A DNA stretch of 64,000 nucleotides, taken from positions 1 to 64,000 of the forward strand of contig JACRAY010000002.1 of NCBI GenBank assembly GCA_016213325.1, written 5' to 3'. Position numbers and translations under genes: made by a program. The notes below the pieces were generated by a model, which saw only the letters and a list, made by a program, of their open reading frames with translations, had not been told where the DNA came from and did no database searches. The DNA is from Burkholderiales bacterium. GTDB taxonomy: Bacteria; Pseudomonadota; Gammaproteobacteria; Burkholderiales; Burkholderiaceae_C. Below are positions 26,090 through 36,710 of this stretch, one piece after another. Position 1 is the stretch's first letter. Every line of letters begins with the position of its first letter.

Positions 26090-27373
26090 ATGGTCCCCCA
26101 TCTCATCACCGCCCTGACCGGCCCCACCAACGAGCTCGAACAGCGCGTGCTCGACTCCATGCCCGCCATCGAGCGCTGGTTCCGGCTCGAATGGATGGAG
26201 CACACGCCGCCCTTCTACACCTCGGTGGACATCCGCAACGCCGGCTTCAAGCTGGCGCCCGTGGACACCAACCTGTACCCGGACGGCTGGAACAACCTGA
26301 CGCCCGAGATGCTGCCGCTGGCGGTGCAGGCCGCCATGGCCGCCATCGAGAAGATCTGCCCGGAGGCCAAGAACCTGCTGGTGATTCCCGAGAACCAGAC
26401 CCGCAACACGTTCTACCTGAGCAACGTGGTGCAGCTGCAGCGCATCTTCCACATGGCCGGGCTCAACGTGCGGGTAGGTTCGATCAATCCCGACATCAAG
26501 CAGCCGACCCGCGTCGACCTGCCCAACGGCGAGTCGGTGGTGCTGGAGCCGGTGGTGCGCAGCAAGCGCCGGCTGGGGCTGAAGGACTTCGACCCCTGCA
26601 CCATCCTGCTGAACAACGACCTGTCGGCCGGCCCGCCCGGCATCCTGGAAGACCTGCACGAGCAGTACCTGCTGCCGCCGCTGCACGCGGGCTGGTCGGT
26701 ACGGCGCAAGAGCCGGCACTTCCAGAGCTATGAAGAGGTGGCCAAGCGCTTCGGCAAGATGCTGGGCATCGACCCATGGCTCATCAACCCCATGTTCAAC
26801 CGGTGCGGCGAACTCGACTTCAACGAGCCGGCCGGCATGGACTGCCTGACTACCAACGTCGACGCACTGCTGACCAAGGTGCGCAAGAAGTACAAGGAAT
26901 ACGGCATCAACGAGAAGCCGTTCGTCATCGTCAAGGCCGACAACGGCGCCTACGGCACGGGCATCATGACCGTGCGCGACGTGAAAGACCTGGAAGACTT
27001 CTCGCGCAAGACCCGCAGCAAGGTGGGTGACGGCCCACGGGTCACCGAAGCGATCATCCAGGAAGGCGTGCTCACCGCCGAACGCATCAACGAAGCCGTG
27101 GCCGAACCGGTGGTCTACATGATGGACCGCTACGTGGTGGGTGGCTTCTACCGCGTGCACGCCGAGCGCGGCGAAGACGAAAACCTCAATGCGCCGGGCG
27201 CGCACTTCGTGCCGCTGGCCTTTGCCGAAAGCACCCGGCTGCCGCAGCCGGGGCAGAAGCCGGGCGCCAGCGCGCCCAACCGCTTCTACATGTACGGCGT
27301 GATCGGGCGGCTGGCCATGCTGGCCGCCAGCTACGAGCTCGAGGCCACCGACCCCGATGCCGAAACCTACTAG
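26090..27373 (+). CDS. gshA: Glutamate-cysteine ligase (betaproteobacterial type)
   Basis: 427 residues from ATG at 26090 (MVPHLITALTGPTNELEQ). It belongs to the GshA_2 family specific to this bacterial group: WMEHTPPFYTSVDIRNAGFK, PVDTNLYPDGWNNL, VIPENQTRNTFYL and VIVKADNGAYGTGIMTV are family segments. The last is ATP-grasp-like. It joins glutamate and cysteine in the first step of glutathione synthesis. gshB, usually close by, is 17 kb downstream because of intervening genes. Its end overlaps the next gene by 17 bp. Confidence 0.93.
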   Translation: MVPHLITALTGPTNELEQRVLDSMPAIERWFRLEWMEHTPPFYTSVDIRNAGFKLAPVDTNLYPDGWNNLTPEMLPLAVQAAMAAIEKICPEAKNLLVIPENQTRNTFYLSNVVQLQRIFHMAGLNVRVGSINPDIKQPTRVDLPNGESVVLEPVVRSKRRLGLKDFDPCTILLNNDLSAGPPGILEDLHEQYLLPPLHAGWSVRRKSRHFQSYEEVAKRFGKMLGIDPWLINPMFNRCGELDFNEPAGMDCLTTNVDALLTKVRKKYKEYGINEKPFVIVKADNGAYGTGIMTVRDVKDLEDFSRKTRSKVGDGPRVTEAIIQEGVLTAERINEAVAEPVVYMMDRYVVGGFYRVHAERGEDENLNAPGAHFVPLAFAESTRLPQPGQKPGASAPNRFYMYGVIGRLAMLAASYELEATDPDAETY

Positions 27374-28556
27374 CGGCGGCGAGCACGTTCCCGCCCAGTG
27401 GGACTCCGCCGCGCACGCCCTGTGGCAGCAGGGCCAGCGGCAGGAGGCGATCAACGCGGTGCTAGCCGTGATCAACCGCGCGCCCGAGGTGAAGCCGGTC
27501 GACCTGGTGCTGCAACTGGCCTACTACGTGTTCCTGGTGGGCGACCCGGGCGCCGCCGCGCGCTTCCTGCAGCGCGCCCGCGCCCAGCACCCGAAGCACT
27601 TCGAGGTGCTGATCAACCTGGCGGCGTGCCTGCACCGCACCGGCCGCTTTGCCGAGTCGCTGGCATGCGCCGACGAGGCGCTGGTGCTGCGCCCCGACGA
27701 CATCCGCGTGCTCGACACGCGCTGCACGGTGCTGGCGCGGCTGGGGCGCCACGCCGAAGCCAGCGAAGCCGGCAGCCGCGTGCTGCAGCTGAAGGACGAA
27801 ACCACCAGCCCGCCCGACCCCGCCTGGCGCCTGCCCGATGCCACGGTGGCCGACTGGGTGGCCATGCCGGGCAAGCGCCCCGTCATCGCCTTCTCGCTGT
27901 GGGGCGACAAACCGCGCTACCTGCGTGGCGCGCTCGACAACATGCTGGGCGCGGCGCGCATCTATCCGGGCTGGCATGCGGTGTTCTTCGTCGACGACAC
28001 GCTGCCCGCCGAAACCCGCTCGCAGTTGCAGGAGCTGGGCGCCGAGCTGCGCGTGGAGTCGCCCGGGCAGACCACGCGGCAGAAGCTGGCCTGGCGCTTC
28101 AAGATCGCCAACGACCCCACGGTCGGCCGATTTCTCGTGCGCGACGTCGACTCGGTGGTGAACGATCGCGAACGGCTGGCGGTGGACGAGTGGCTGGCGT
28201 CGGGCCGCTGGTTCCACGTGATGCGCGACTGGTGGACCCACAGCGAACTGGTGCTGGCCGGCATGTGGGGTGGCGTGGCCGGCGTGCTGCCCGACCTGAC
28301 GGCCATGCTCGACGCCTATCGCCCCGGCTTTGCCGAGACGCCCAACGTCGACCAGTGGTTCCTGCGCGACCGCGTGTGGGGCTACCTGCGCACCAGCTGC
28401 CTGGTGCACGACCGCTGCTTCCAGCCGCCCGGTGCGCAACCGTGGCCGGGGCCGCTGCCCGAGGGTAACTTGCACGTGGGGCAGGACGAGTATGCGGTGC
28501 GCCGGCAACAGCAGGACGAGCGCATCGCCCGTCGCTTCCCGGCCGCCGCGCAGTAG
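27357..28556 (+). CDS. TPR plus glycosyltransferase-like protein
   Basis: 399 residues. Residues about 15-150 form helical TPR-like pairs ([41 protein letters not shown]). After a linker, about 175-370 ([22 protein letters not shown]... [15 protein letters not shown]) look like a nucleotide-sugar-transferase fold, with DVDS as a possible metal-binding DxD-type motif. No signal peptide. The ATG at 27357 lies inside the gshA end (17-bp overlap), and kup follows 20 bp downstream, so all may be co-transcribed. Substrate unknown; the transferase activity is inferred from pattern only. Confidence 0.65.
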   Translation: MPKPTSGGEHVPAQWDSAAHALWQQGQRQEAINAVLAVINRAPEVKPVDLVLQLAYYVFLVGDPGAAARFLQRARAQHPKHFEVLINLAACLHRTGRFAESLACADEALVLRPDDIRVLDTRCTVLARLGRHAEASEAGSRVLQLKDETTSPPDPAWRLPDATVADWVAMPGKRPVIAFSLWGDKPRYLRGALDNMLGAARIYPGWHAVFFVDDTLPAETRSQLQELGAELRVESPGQTTRQKLAWRFKIANDPTVGRFLVRDVDSVVNDRERLAVDEWLASGRWFHVMRDWWTHSELVLAGMWGGVAGVLPDLTAMLDAYRPGFAETPNVDQWFLRDRVWGYLRTSCLVHDRCFQPPGAQPWPGPLPEGNLHVGQDEYAVRRQQQDERIARRFPAAAQ

Positions 28557-28575
28557 GCGCACAATACCGCTCCCC

Positions 28576-30444
28576 GTGCAGAACTCGAAAACGTCGCTCG
28601 CGGCCCTGACGCTCGCCGCCATCGGTGTCGTCTACGGCGATATCGGAACCAGCGTCCTCTACGCCGTCAAGGAGGTGTTCGGTTCGGGCCACGTGCCATT
28701 CACCCACGCCAACGTCTACGGCATCCTGTCCATCTTCTTCTGGACGCTCACGGTCATCGTCTCCATCAAGTACGTGGTGCTGGTGCTGCGCGCGGACAAC
28801 AACGGCGAGGGCGGGCTGGTGGCGATGTTGGCGCTGGCTTCGCAGGCGGTCCAGGACAAGCCTGAGCTGCGCAAGTGGCTGCTGGCCATCGGTATCTTCG
28901 GCACCTCGCTGTTCTATGGCGACGGCGTCATCACGCCGGCCATCTCGGTGCTGTCGGCCGTCGAGGGCCTCGAAGTGGTTTCCCCGGCCTTCAAGGAATG
29001 GGTGATCCCGCTCACGCTGGCGATCCTGCTGGCGCTGTTCGCCGTGCAGAAGCGCGGGACCACCGGCATCGGGCGCTTCTTCGGGCCGATCACGCTGGTT
29101 TGGTTCTTCACCATCGCCGCGCTGGGTGTCGCGCAGATCCTGCGCCACCCCGAGATCCTCGTCGCGCTCAGCCCGCACCACGCGCTGGGCTTCATGTTTC
29201 GCAACCCGGTCACCGCCTTCATCATCCTGGGCGCCGTGGTGCTGTGCGTGACCGGTGCCGAAGCGCTGTATGCCGACCTGGGCCACTTCGGCAAGCGGCC
29301 GATCCGGCTGGCTTGGTTCAGCGTGGTGATGCCCGCGCTCACGCTCAACTACTTCGGCCAGGGGGCGCTGCTGCTGGAGCGGCCCGAAGCGGTGAAGAAC
29401 CCGTTCTACCTGATGGCGCCCGACTGGGCCACGCTGCCGCTGGTGGTGCTGGCGACCATGGCAACGGTCATCGCTTCGCAGGCGCTCATCACGGGCGCCT
29501 TCAGTGTCACCAAGCAGGTGATCCAGCTCGGCTACCTGCCGCGCCTGAACGTCCAGCACACCAGCGTGCGCGACACGGGCCAGATCTACATCCCCGCGGT
29601 CAACTGGGGGCTGTTCGTCGCCATCGTGCTGGCCGTCGTGATGTTCCGCTCGTCCAGCGCGCTGGCCGCGGCCTACGGCATCGCGGTCACGCTGGACATG
29701 CTGATCACGACCATCCTCACCTTCTTCGTCATCCGTTTCGGCTGGCGCTATCCCCTGTGGCTGTGCATCGGCGCGACGGCCTGGTTCTTCCTGGTGGACC
29801 TGACGTTCTTTGCGTCCAACATGCTGAAGCTGCTGGACGGTGGCTGGTTCCCGCTGATGATCGGCGGTTGCCTGTTCACGCTGATGATCACCTGGAAGCG
29901 CGGCCGCGAACTGCTCAACGAGAAGCTGCGCGCCGACTCCATCGACCTGCGCAGCTTCCTGGACGCCGTGTTCGTCAGCCCGCCCACGCGCGTGTCGGGC
30001 ACGGCCGTGTTCCTCACGGCCGAGTCGGGCACGGTGCCCAACGCCATGCTGCACAACCTGAAGCACAACAAGGTGCTGCACGACCACAACCTGTTCGTGA
30101 CCGTCAAGCACCACGAAGTGCCGTGGATCGGGCTGGACAAGCGGGTGGAAATCGAGTCGCTGGGCCACGACTGCTGGCAGGTCATGATCCACTACGGGTT
30201 CAAGAACGACCCCGACGTGCCCGAGGCGCTGCAGCACATCCGCGCCCGCGGCTGCGACCTGGAGCCCATGACGACCAGCTACTTCCTGTCGCGCGACGTG
30301 GTGGTGCCCACCATCGGCCGCGGCATGGCCTCGTGGCGCGAAAAGCTGTTCGCGCAGATGCACCACAACGCCAGTGCGGCGGCCGACTTCCTCAACTTGC
30401 CGAACAACGCCGTGGTCGAGCTGGGCTCCAAGATCGAGATCTGA
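28576..30444 (+). CDS. kup: Kup-family low-affinity potassium transporter
   Basis: 622 residues from a GTG at 28576 ([17 protein letters not shown]). The signature [18 protein letters not shown] is in the first membrane segment, about twelve hydrophobic helices follow, and [18 protein letters not shown] is the second signature. A cytosolic C-domain runs from about 460. It is an H+/K+ symporter of the inner membrane. Length equals that of the enteric protein. It is separated from gshA only by the TPR gene and from the adhesin gene by 234 bp. Confidence 0.93.
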   Translation: MQNSKTSLAALTLAAIGVVYGDIGTSVLYAVKEVFGSGHVPFTHANVYGILSIFFWTLTVIVSIKYVVLVLRADNNGEGGLVAMLALASQAVQDKPELRKWLLAIGIFGTSLFYGDGVITPAISVLSAVEGLEVVSPAFKEWVIPLTLAILLALFAVQKRGTTGIGRFFGPITLVWFFTIAALGVAQILRHPEILVALSPHHALGFMFRNPVTAFIILGAVVLCVTGAEALYADLGHFGKRPIRLAWFSVVMPALTLNYFGQGALLLERPEAVKNPFYLMAPDWATLPLVVLATMATVIASQALITGAFSVTKQVIQLGYLPRLNVQHTSVRDTGQIYIPAVNWGLFVAIVLAVVMFRSSSALAAAYGIAVTLDMLITTILTFFVIRFGWRYPLWLCIGATAWFFLVDLTFFASNMLKLLDGGWFPLMIGGCLFTLMITWKRGRELLNEKLRADSIDLRSFLDAVFVSPPTRVSGTAVFLTAESGTVPNAMLHNLKHNKVLHDHNLFVTVKHHEVPWIGLDKRVEIESLGHDCWQVMIHYGFKNDPDVPEALQHIRARGCDLEPMTTSYFLSRDVVVPTIGRGMASWREKLFAQMHHNASAAADFLNLPNNAVVELGSKIEI

Positions 30445-30493
30445 TCACTTTAGACTTAACATCCTCTTTCGCTGGGCCGTGAGCTACGTCAAA

Positions 30494-30544
30494 TGTAACT
30501 GCACGTAGCTATTGACAGCCATTCCGGCTACATTGGGTTACTTA
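30494..30544 (+). promoter_or_regulatory. Conserved upstream block of the first VCBS giant
   Basis: This 51-bp block aligns without gaps to 37174-37224 (29 identities by my count, concentrated in TGyAAC, CGTAGCyA and TACATTsGGTyACTTA). TAGCTA and TACATT are 17 bases apart, so it may contain a promoter. It lies 135 bp before the start codon; the rest of the 234-bp gap shows no other feature except the ribosome-binding site AGAGGA. Confidence 0.5.
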
Positions 30545-30678
30545 AGCCGCGCAGGATTTGGGGACGGGCGCAACGAGCACCAGGCGCATTGGTGTACCTG
30601 CCCGTCGCCTGTGAGCGCTAGCAACGCCTTCCGCCCCGTCCTCCCCGTACGGCGCCCAGCCCAGCCAAAGAGGAACAC

Positions 30679-33600
30679 ATGGCGATCTACAACGGTACCA
30701 ACGGTCCCGACAGTTTCAACGGCACGTCCACTGACGACACGATGACCGGCCTGGCCGGCAAAGACACCCTGCAGGGCGCCGCGGGCAACGACCAGCTCGA
30801 CGGGGGCGCCGACAACGACTTGCTGATGGGCGGCGACGGCCAGGACACGCTGACGGGCGGCACCGGCATCGACCTGATGATGGGTGGCCTGGGCATCGAC
30901 ACCTACTACGTCGACCACTCGATGGACCGGGCCATCGACTCGGGCTCGACTGTGGGCGACATCGTCTATGCCAGTTCCAGCTTCATCCTCGAGAGCTATA
31001 TCGAGTACCTCACGCTGCAGGGCGCCGGCAATTACTACGGCTTCGGCAACACCGAGGCCAACATCATCACGGGCAACGTCGGCAACAACGTGCTCGACGG
31101 CGGGGCCGGGGCCGACACGCTGTACGGCGGCGACGGCAACGACATGCTCAAGGGCGGTGCGGGTGCCGACCGGCTGGATGGCGGCACCGGCAACGACACC
31201 TACCGCTGGAAAGCCGGCACCGAGTCGAACGGGGCCGGCACCGACACCATCTACGGCTTCGCCTCGGGCACCGACAAGCTGGACGTGTCGGCTTTCGACG
31301 CCAATTCGACCCTGGCCGGGCGGCAGTCTTTCACATACAACGCCGCCGCAACGTCCTTCACCGCCGCCGGCCAGCTCATTTTTGTGGGCGGCACGCTGTA
31401 CGGCAACATCGACGCCAACCTGGCGACCTCCGAGTTCGTGGTGGTCCTCAACGGCGTGTCCTCGCTCGCGCTGGCGGACCTGGTCCGCACCGATACCACG
31501 CCGGCGGCATGGCTGTCGCCCGCTTCAGCCACCATCGAGGAAAACGCGGGGGCCAACAAGCTGGTCTACAAGTCGGTGGTCGACGACGGCCCGGTCACCT
31601 TCTCGCTGAAGCCGGTGGGCATCGACTACACCCGGTTCACCATCAACGCGTCGACCGGCAACGTCACGCTGCTGGACAACCCCGACCAGGAAACCAAGCC
31701 GAGCTACACCTTCACCATCGCAGCCACCGACCAGGCCGGCAATACGAGCCTGATGGTCGTCACGCTGGTCGTGCAGGACCTCGACGAGTCGTCCCCGGTC
31801 ATCACATCGGTCTCGCCCGAGACCGCACCGGAAATCTCGGGCTTCGTTTACCAGGCCCTGGCCGACGACAGCGCCGACATTTCGGCAGGGGTCACGTGGA
31901 GCATCTCGGGCACCGACGCGTCGCTGCTGACCATCGGCTCCACCACGGGCATCGTCAGCCTGGCGAGCGGCACGCTCGACTTCGAGGGTGTGAAGACGTC
32001 GTACAGCTTCACCGTGACGGCCAGCGACGGCGTGACGACGCCGGCCAGCCTGGCCGTCACGGTCAACGTGGCCAACGTCAACGAGGTGCCGATCGACCTG
32101 TCGCTGTCGCCTGCCGCCTTCGACGAAAACACGACCGAAGTCTTGGTCGGCACGGTCACCGTGACCGACCCCGACGCGTCCGGCAACAACAACGTGCTGA
32201 CGGTCGACGACGAGGTGAACTTCGAGATCCGCAACGGCAACGAGCTGTGGTTCGTCGGCACCGCACCGGACCACGAGGCCGTCACCAGCTACAGCATCAG
32301 CATCACCAGCACCGACGGCGACCTGGTGCTGAGCGAACCCTTCACCGTCACGGTGAGCAACGTCAACGAAGCGCCCACGCTCAATGCCACGGGTGAAGAC
32401 GACGAGCACACCCTGTACGTCACCGAAACCAACACCACCCTGACCTCCAGCGGGACGCTGACCGTCACCGACCCCGACGTCGGCGATACCGTCACCATCA
32501 GCGTGAACTCGGTGTACGTGTATGGCGTAACCGCGGGCCTCGTGCCTACCCCTGACGTGCTGCTGGACATGATGAGCGTCACCACCGGCCCGATCGAGGG
32601 TGACTCGGGCGAGGAGGGCAACGTCACCTGGTCGTTCGACTCCGATGGCGAGGCCTTCGACTACCTGGCCGACGGCGAAACGCTGAACGTGCAGTACACG
32701 CTGCGCGCCGACGACGGCGGCCTGACCGATGACCGCACCGTCGTCGTCGTCGTGACCGGCAGCAACGATGCGCCCGACCTCACGGTGGAGACCAGCGACG
32801 ACCAGGGCGAGGACCTGCAGGAGCACGACTCGACCCAGACCGCCAACGGCACGCTGAGCGTGGTCGACCCCGACCGGTCCGACGCCGTGACGGCTTCGGT
32901 GTGGGACGTCGAAGTGGACGGCAGCACCACGCTGAGCGAAACGGCGCTGTTCGCGATGCTGACTGTCACCACGGGCAGCATCGACGCCGACGACGGCGAA
33001 ACGGGCAACGTCGGCTGGAGCTTCAACTCGGGCGACGAGAACTTCGACTTCCTCGCCGACGGTGAGTCCTTGGTCCTCACGTACAACGTCAAGGTCACCG
33101 ACGGGTATTCGGCCACTGCGACCACGCCGGTCACCATCACAATCGAGGGCAGCAACGACGCGCCCGAAATCTCCGTGGAGACAGGTGACGGCACCACAGG
33201 CGCCGTGACCGAAGGCGGCTCGCTGGGCGCCTCCGACACGCTGACGGTGGTCGACCCCGACCTGTCCGACTCGGCCACCTTGACGGTCGAATCGGTCACG
33301 CTTGGAGGCACTACCCTGGGCGCCAGTCCCAATGGCGCCTACCTGGGCATGATGGGCGTTCCCGGCTCCGTCGATGCGGATGCCGGATCCACCGGCAGCG
33401 CGACGTGGACGTTCACGGGCGCCGAGATCGACCTCAACTACCTGAACAACGGCGAAACGGTCACGCTGACCTATACGCTCCAGGCCGAAGACGACTCTGC
33501 CGAGACGGACAGCCAGACCGTGACGATCACGGTCACGGGCGCCAACGACGGGCCCGACATCTCGGTTGGCGGGGGCGACTCCGCGGCCGGCGCCGTCACC

Positions 33601-36513
33601 GAAGGCGGTTCGCTTGGCTCCAGCGGTGCGCTGACGGTCGTCGACCCCGACTACAGCGACTCGGTGAACCTGTCGATCACAGGGGTCACCGTGGGAGGTA
33701 CGACACTGGGCGCCGCTTCCAACGCCACCTACCTCGCGATGATGGGCGTGACGGGCAGCGTCGCGGCCAACCCCGGCGCGACGTCCAACGCAACCTGGAC
33801 CTTCACGGGCGTCGATACGGCGTTCGACTTCCTGGACGCGGGCGAGACGCTCACGCTGGCCTACACCGTGCGCGGTGAGGACGAGTCGGCCTTCGACACC
33901 CAGGCCGTCACGATCAGCGTGACCGGCATCAACGACGGCCCCGACATCACGGTCAACGGCGGCGCGGGTGATTCCGCTTCCGGCGGCGTCACCGAGGGCG
34001 GCTCGCTGGGTGCCACCGACACGCTGACGGTGGTGGACCCCGACCTGTCCGACGCGGTCACCATGACCATCGAATCCGTGACGTTGGGGGGCACCACGCT
34101 GGGAGCCGGGTCCAACGCCACCTACAAGGCGATGATGGGCGTGGCTGGCGGGTCCATCGCGGCCAACGCCGGCACCACGGCCAACGTGACGTGGACCTTT
34201 ACCGGTGTCGAAGGCGACTTCAACTACCTGGACGAGGGCGAGACGCTGACACTGGCGTACACGGTGCGCGCAACCGACAACTCCAGTGCCATCGACGAGC
34301 AGACAGTGACGATCTCGGTCACCGGCGCCAACGACGGCCCGGACATCACAGTCAACGGCGGCGCCGGTGACTCCGCATCCGGTGCCGTCACCGAGGGCGG
34401 CTCGCTGGGCGCTACCGACACGCTGACGGTGGTGGATCCGGACCTGTCCGACGCAGTGACGATGACCGTGCCTTCGGTGACGCTCGGCGGGACCACGCTG
34501 GGGGCGGGCAGCAACGCGACCTACCTGGCCATGATGGGTGTCACGGGCGGTTCGGTCGCCGCGAACGCCGGCACGACCGCCAACGTGACGTGGACCTTCA
34601 CCGGCGTGGAAGCGAACTTCGACTTCCTGGACGATGGCGAATCGCTCACGCTGGGGTACACGGTGCGCGCGACGGACGACTCGAGCGCCACGGACGACCA
34701 GACGGTGACGATCACGTTCACCGGCACCAACGATGGCCCCGACATCACGGTCAACGGTGGCGCGGGTGACTCGGCTTCCGGCGCGGTGACGGAAGGCGGC
34801 GCATTGACGGCCAGCGACACGCTGACGGTGGTGGACCCCGACCTGTCGGACTCGGTGGCCATGTCGGTGCAGTCCGTCACGCTAGGCGGCACGACGCTGG
34901 GTGCCGGGTCCAACCCCACCTACCTGGCGATGCTGGGCGGCACGAGTGCTGCCAATGCGGACGGCGGGTCGACGGCCAACGTGACATGGTCGTTCACGGG
35001 CGTGGAGGGCTCGTTCAACTTCCTGGACGAAGGCGAGACCCTGACGCTGGCGTACACCGTGCGTGCCACCGACGACTCGAGCGCCATCGACGAGCAGACG
35101 GTCACGATCTCGGTCACGGGGGCCAACGACACGGCGGCATGGTCGCTGCAGACGGGCGATGCCGACGCGGCGTCGATCACCGAAACGGATGCGGCGCTGG
35201 GCGCCACCGACACGCTGACCATCCGCGACCCGGACCTGTCCGACGCGGTGACGGTGGCAGTGCAGAGTGTCGTGGCGAGCGGCACGACCACGGGCCTCGG
35301 CTCGGGCAACGCCGCATTGCTGGCCATGATGACGGCTACCGCGGGCAGCATCAATGCGAACTCGGCGGATGCGAGCAACGTCACGTGGACGTTCAACTCC
35401 GGCAGCGAGATCTTCAACTACCTCACGTCCGGCCAGTCGCTGGTGCTGACTTACACGCTGCGTGCCACGGACGATTCGAGCGTGACCGCTGACAAGACGG
35501 TGACGATCACGATCGACGGGTCGAACGAGGCCTCGGCCAACACGTCTGGCAATGACACCATCACCGGTACGGCGGGCGCCGACACGCTCACCTTCGATGC
35601 GGGTGGCAATGACAACGTTTCGGGCCTGGCGGGCAATGACACGCTGAATGCGGGTGCTGCGCTCACGGCGAGCGACACGGTCAATGGCGGCGACGACAGC
35701 GACACGCTGAACCTCAGTGGCGACTACGGTACGTTGCTCACGTTTGGCCCGAGCACGGTCACCAATGTCGAAACCATCGTTGTGGCAGCGGGCGATAGCT
35801 ACAAGCTGAAGGTGGACGACGGGACACACACCACCGCGTCGACCATCACCGTCAACGGATCGGCCTTGCTGGCAGGCAACACACTGACGTTCGACGCCTC
35901 GCTGGAGTCCTCAAGCAGCTCTGCATACAGCATTTCCGGCGGCGCAGGCGCCGACACGCTGACCGGTGGGGCGGGCAATGACACACTCAACGGGGGCGCT
36001 GGGAACGACTCGTTGAAAGGCGGGGCGGGAGCCGACAGCTACACGCTCAGTGGCGGCGGCTCGGATCGACTGGTTTTCGGCACTGCAGCCGCAAATGGCG
36101 TCGATGCGTTCACAAACGACTTCACAGTCGGTAGCGGGACGGGATCCGATGTCATGGATTTCATTGCACTGCATGCGGCGACCGCGCTTGGCGCGACGAC
36201 GTTTGCGACTCAGACTACGACAACAACGGTATCAGCGGGCATCATCGTACTGACCAATGACGCGCTTGGGTCGGATTTGGCGGCGGCGCTCAGTGCTCGC
36301 AGCCAATGGGACCAGAACAACATTGGCTATCGTCTCGTGGTTTGGGAGATTGGCACCACAAGCGTTGGAGTCGCACTCGTCAACAATGACGACACGACCA
36401 ACAACGATGACGTCACGGCCACTCAAGTTGCCATCATCACGGGATTCGCGAACCAAGCAGCGGTCGACACTTTCACCTCGGGTCTTGTCGCCGCGAACTT
36501 CCTGCTCACGTAA
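30679..36513 (+). CDS. Giant RTX/VCBS adhesin-like protein (1944 aa)
   Basis: ATG at 30679 (MAIYNGTNGPDSFNG) follows AGAGGA. Residues about 5-205 carry RTX nonapeptides (GGDGQDTL, GGAGADTLYGGDGND) and a serralysin-like beta-roll end (DTIYGFASGTDKLDVSAFDA). About 275-555 are cadherin-like domains (YTFTIAATDQAGN, YSFTVTASDGV). About 560-1614 are eight VCBS repeats of near 130 residues. From 1620 a second RTX block (GGAGADTLTGGAGNDTL) and a C-terminal domain (to FANQAAVDTFTSGLVAANFLLT) follow. There is no Sec signal, so type I secretion is inferred. Role likely a surface adhesin or matrix protein. Its paralog is downstream. Confidence 0.9.
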   Translation: MAIYNGTNGPDSFNGTSTDDTMTGLAGKDTLQGAAGNDQLDGGADNDLLMGGDGQDTLTGGTGIDLMMGGLGIDTYYVDHSMDRAIDSGSTVGDIVYASSSFILESYIEYLTLQGAGNYYGFGNTEANIITGNVGNNVLDGGAGADTLYGGDGNDMLKGGAGADRLDGGTGNDTYRWKAGTESNGAGTDTIYGFASGTDKLDVSAFDANSTLAGRQSFTYNAAATSFTAAGQLIFVGGTLYGNIDANLATSEFVVVLNGVSSLALADLVRTDTTPAAWLSPASATIEENAGANKLVYKSVVDDGPVTFSLKPVGIDYTRFTINASTGNVTLLDNPDQETKPSYTFTIAATDQAGNTSLMVVTLVVQDLDESSPVITSVSPETAPEISGFVYQALADDSADISAGVTWSISGTDASLLTIGSTTGIVSLASGTLDFEGVKTSYSFTVTASDGVTTPASLAVTVNVANVNEVPIDLSLSPAAFDENTTEVLVGTVTVTDPDASGNNNVLTVDDEVNFEIRNGNELWFVGTAPDHEAVTSYSISITSTDGDLVLSEPFTVTVSNVNEAPTLNATGEDDEHTLYVTETNTTLTSSGTLTVTDPDVGDTVTISVNSVYVYGVTAGLVPTPDVLLDMMSVTTGPIEGDSGEEGNVTWSFDSDGEAFDYLADGETLNVQYTLRADDGGLTDDRTVVVVVTGSNDAPDLTVETSDDQGEDLQEHDSTQTANGTLSVVDPDRSDAVTASVWDVEVDGSTTLSETALFAMLTVTTGSIDADDGETGNVGWSFNSGDENFDFLADGESLVLTYNVKVTDGYSATATTPVTITIEGSNDAPEISVETGDGTTGAVTEGGSLGASDTLTVVDPDLSDSATLTVESVTLGGTTLGASPNGAYLGMMGVPGSVDADAGSTGSATWTFTGAEIDLNYLNNGETVTLTYTLQAEDDSAETDSQTVTITVTGANDGPDISVGGGDSAAGAVTEGGSLGSSGALTVVDPDYSDSVNLSITGVTVGGTTLGAASNATYLAMMGVTGSVAANPGATSNATWTFTGVDTAFDFLDAGETLTLAYTVRGEDESAFDTQAVTISVTGINDGPDITVNGGAGDSASGGVTEGGSLGATDTLTVVDPDLSDAVTMTIESVTLGGTTLGAGSNATYKAMMGVAGGSIAANAGTTANVTWTFTGVEGDFNYLDEGETLTLAYTVRATDNSSAIDEQTVTISVTGANDGPDITVNGGAGDSASGAVTEGGSLGATDTLTVVDPDLSDAVTMTVPSVTLGGTTLGAGSNATYLAMMGVTGGSVAANAGTTANVTWTFTGVEANFDFLDDGESLTLGYTVRATDDSSATDDQTVTITFTGTNDGPDITVNGGAGDSASGAVTEGGALTASDTLTVVDPDLSDSVAMSVQSVTLGGTTLGAGSNPTYLAMLGGTSAANADGGSTANVTWSFTGVEGSFNFLDEGETLTLAYTVRATDDSSAIDEQTVTISVTGANDTAAWSLQTGDADAASITETDAALGATDTLTIRDPDLSDAVTVAVQSVVASGTTTGLGSGNAALLAMMTATAGSINANSADASNVTWTFNSGSEIFNYLTSGQSLVLTYTLRATDDSSVTADKTVTITIDGSNEASANTSGNDTITGTAGADTLTFDAGGNDNVSGLAGNDTLNAGAALTASDTVNGGDDSDTLNLSGDYGTLLTFGPSTVTNVETIVVAAGDSYKLKVDDGTHTTASTITVNGSALLAGNTLTFDASLESSSSSAYSISGGAGADTLTGGAGNDTLNGGAGNDSLKGGAGADSYTLSGGGSDRLVFGTAAANGVDAFTNDFTVGSGTGSDVMDFIALHAATALGATTFATQTTTTTVSAGIIVLTNDALGSDLAAALSARSQWDQNNIGYRLVVWEIGTTSVGVALVNNDDTTNNDDVTATQVAIITGFANQAAVDTFTSGLVAANFLLT
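32365..35530 (+). repeat. Eight tandem VCBS-domain repeats in the first giant gene
   Basis: Units of about 390-400 bp begin near 32365, 32761, 33151, 33541, 33931, 34324, 34726 and 35119. Each encodes NDGPDI-like starts, DTLTVVDPDLSD and TLGGTTLGAGSNATYLAMMG. Units 4-7 (33541-35119) are the most alike, so unit loss or gain by recombination is plausible. Confidence 0.85.
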
Positions 36514-36710
36514 GCGGTGGCGCCGCTGGAGCGGGTCAGCTTCTCGCAGGTTGAGGCTGGCGCCTCTATCACTGGCTGAACAACTGCGACCAAGTCAAGT
36601 CGCACAGATGGCGCGCCGGACTCGTCCGACAGGGACGGTGGAGGCGTGCCGATTGCGCAGTCTATGGCAGTTGAGCAATCTCTACCGATCGAACCCGATC
36701 AGGATTGACC

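Noticed and set aside
32365-35530. Regular tandem repeats as a possible CRISPR or satellite array
   Set aside because: Units are about 390 bp and in frame with VCBS domains; there are no short repeats with unique spacers.
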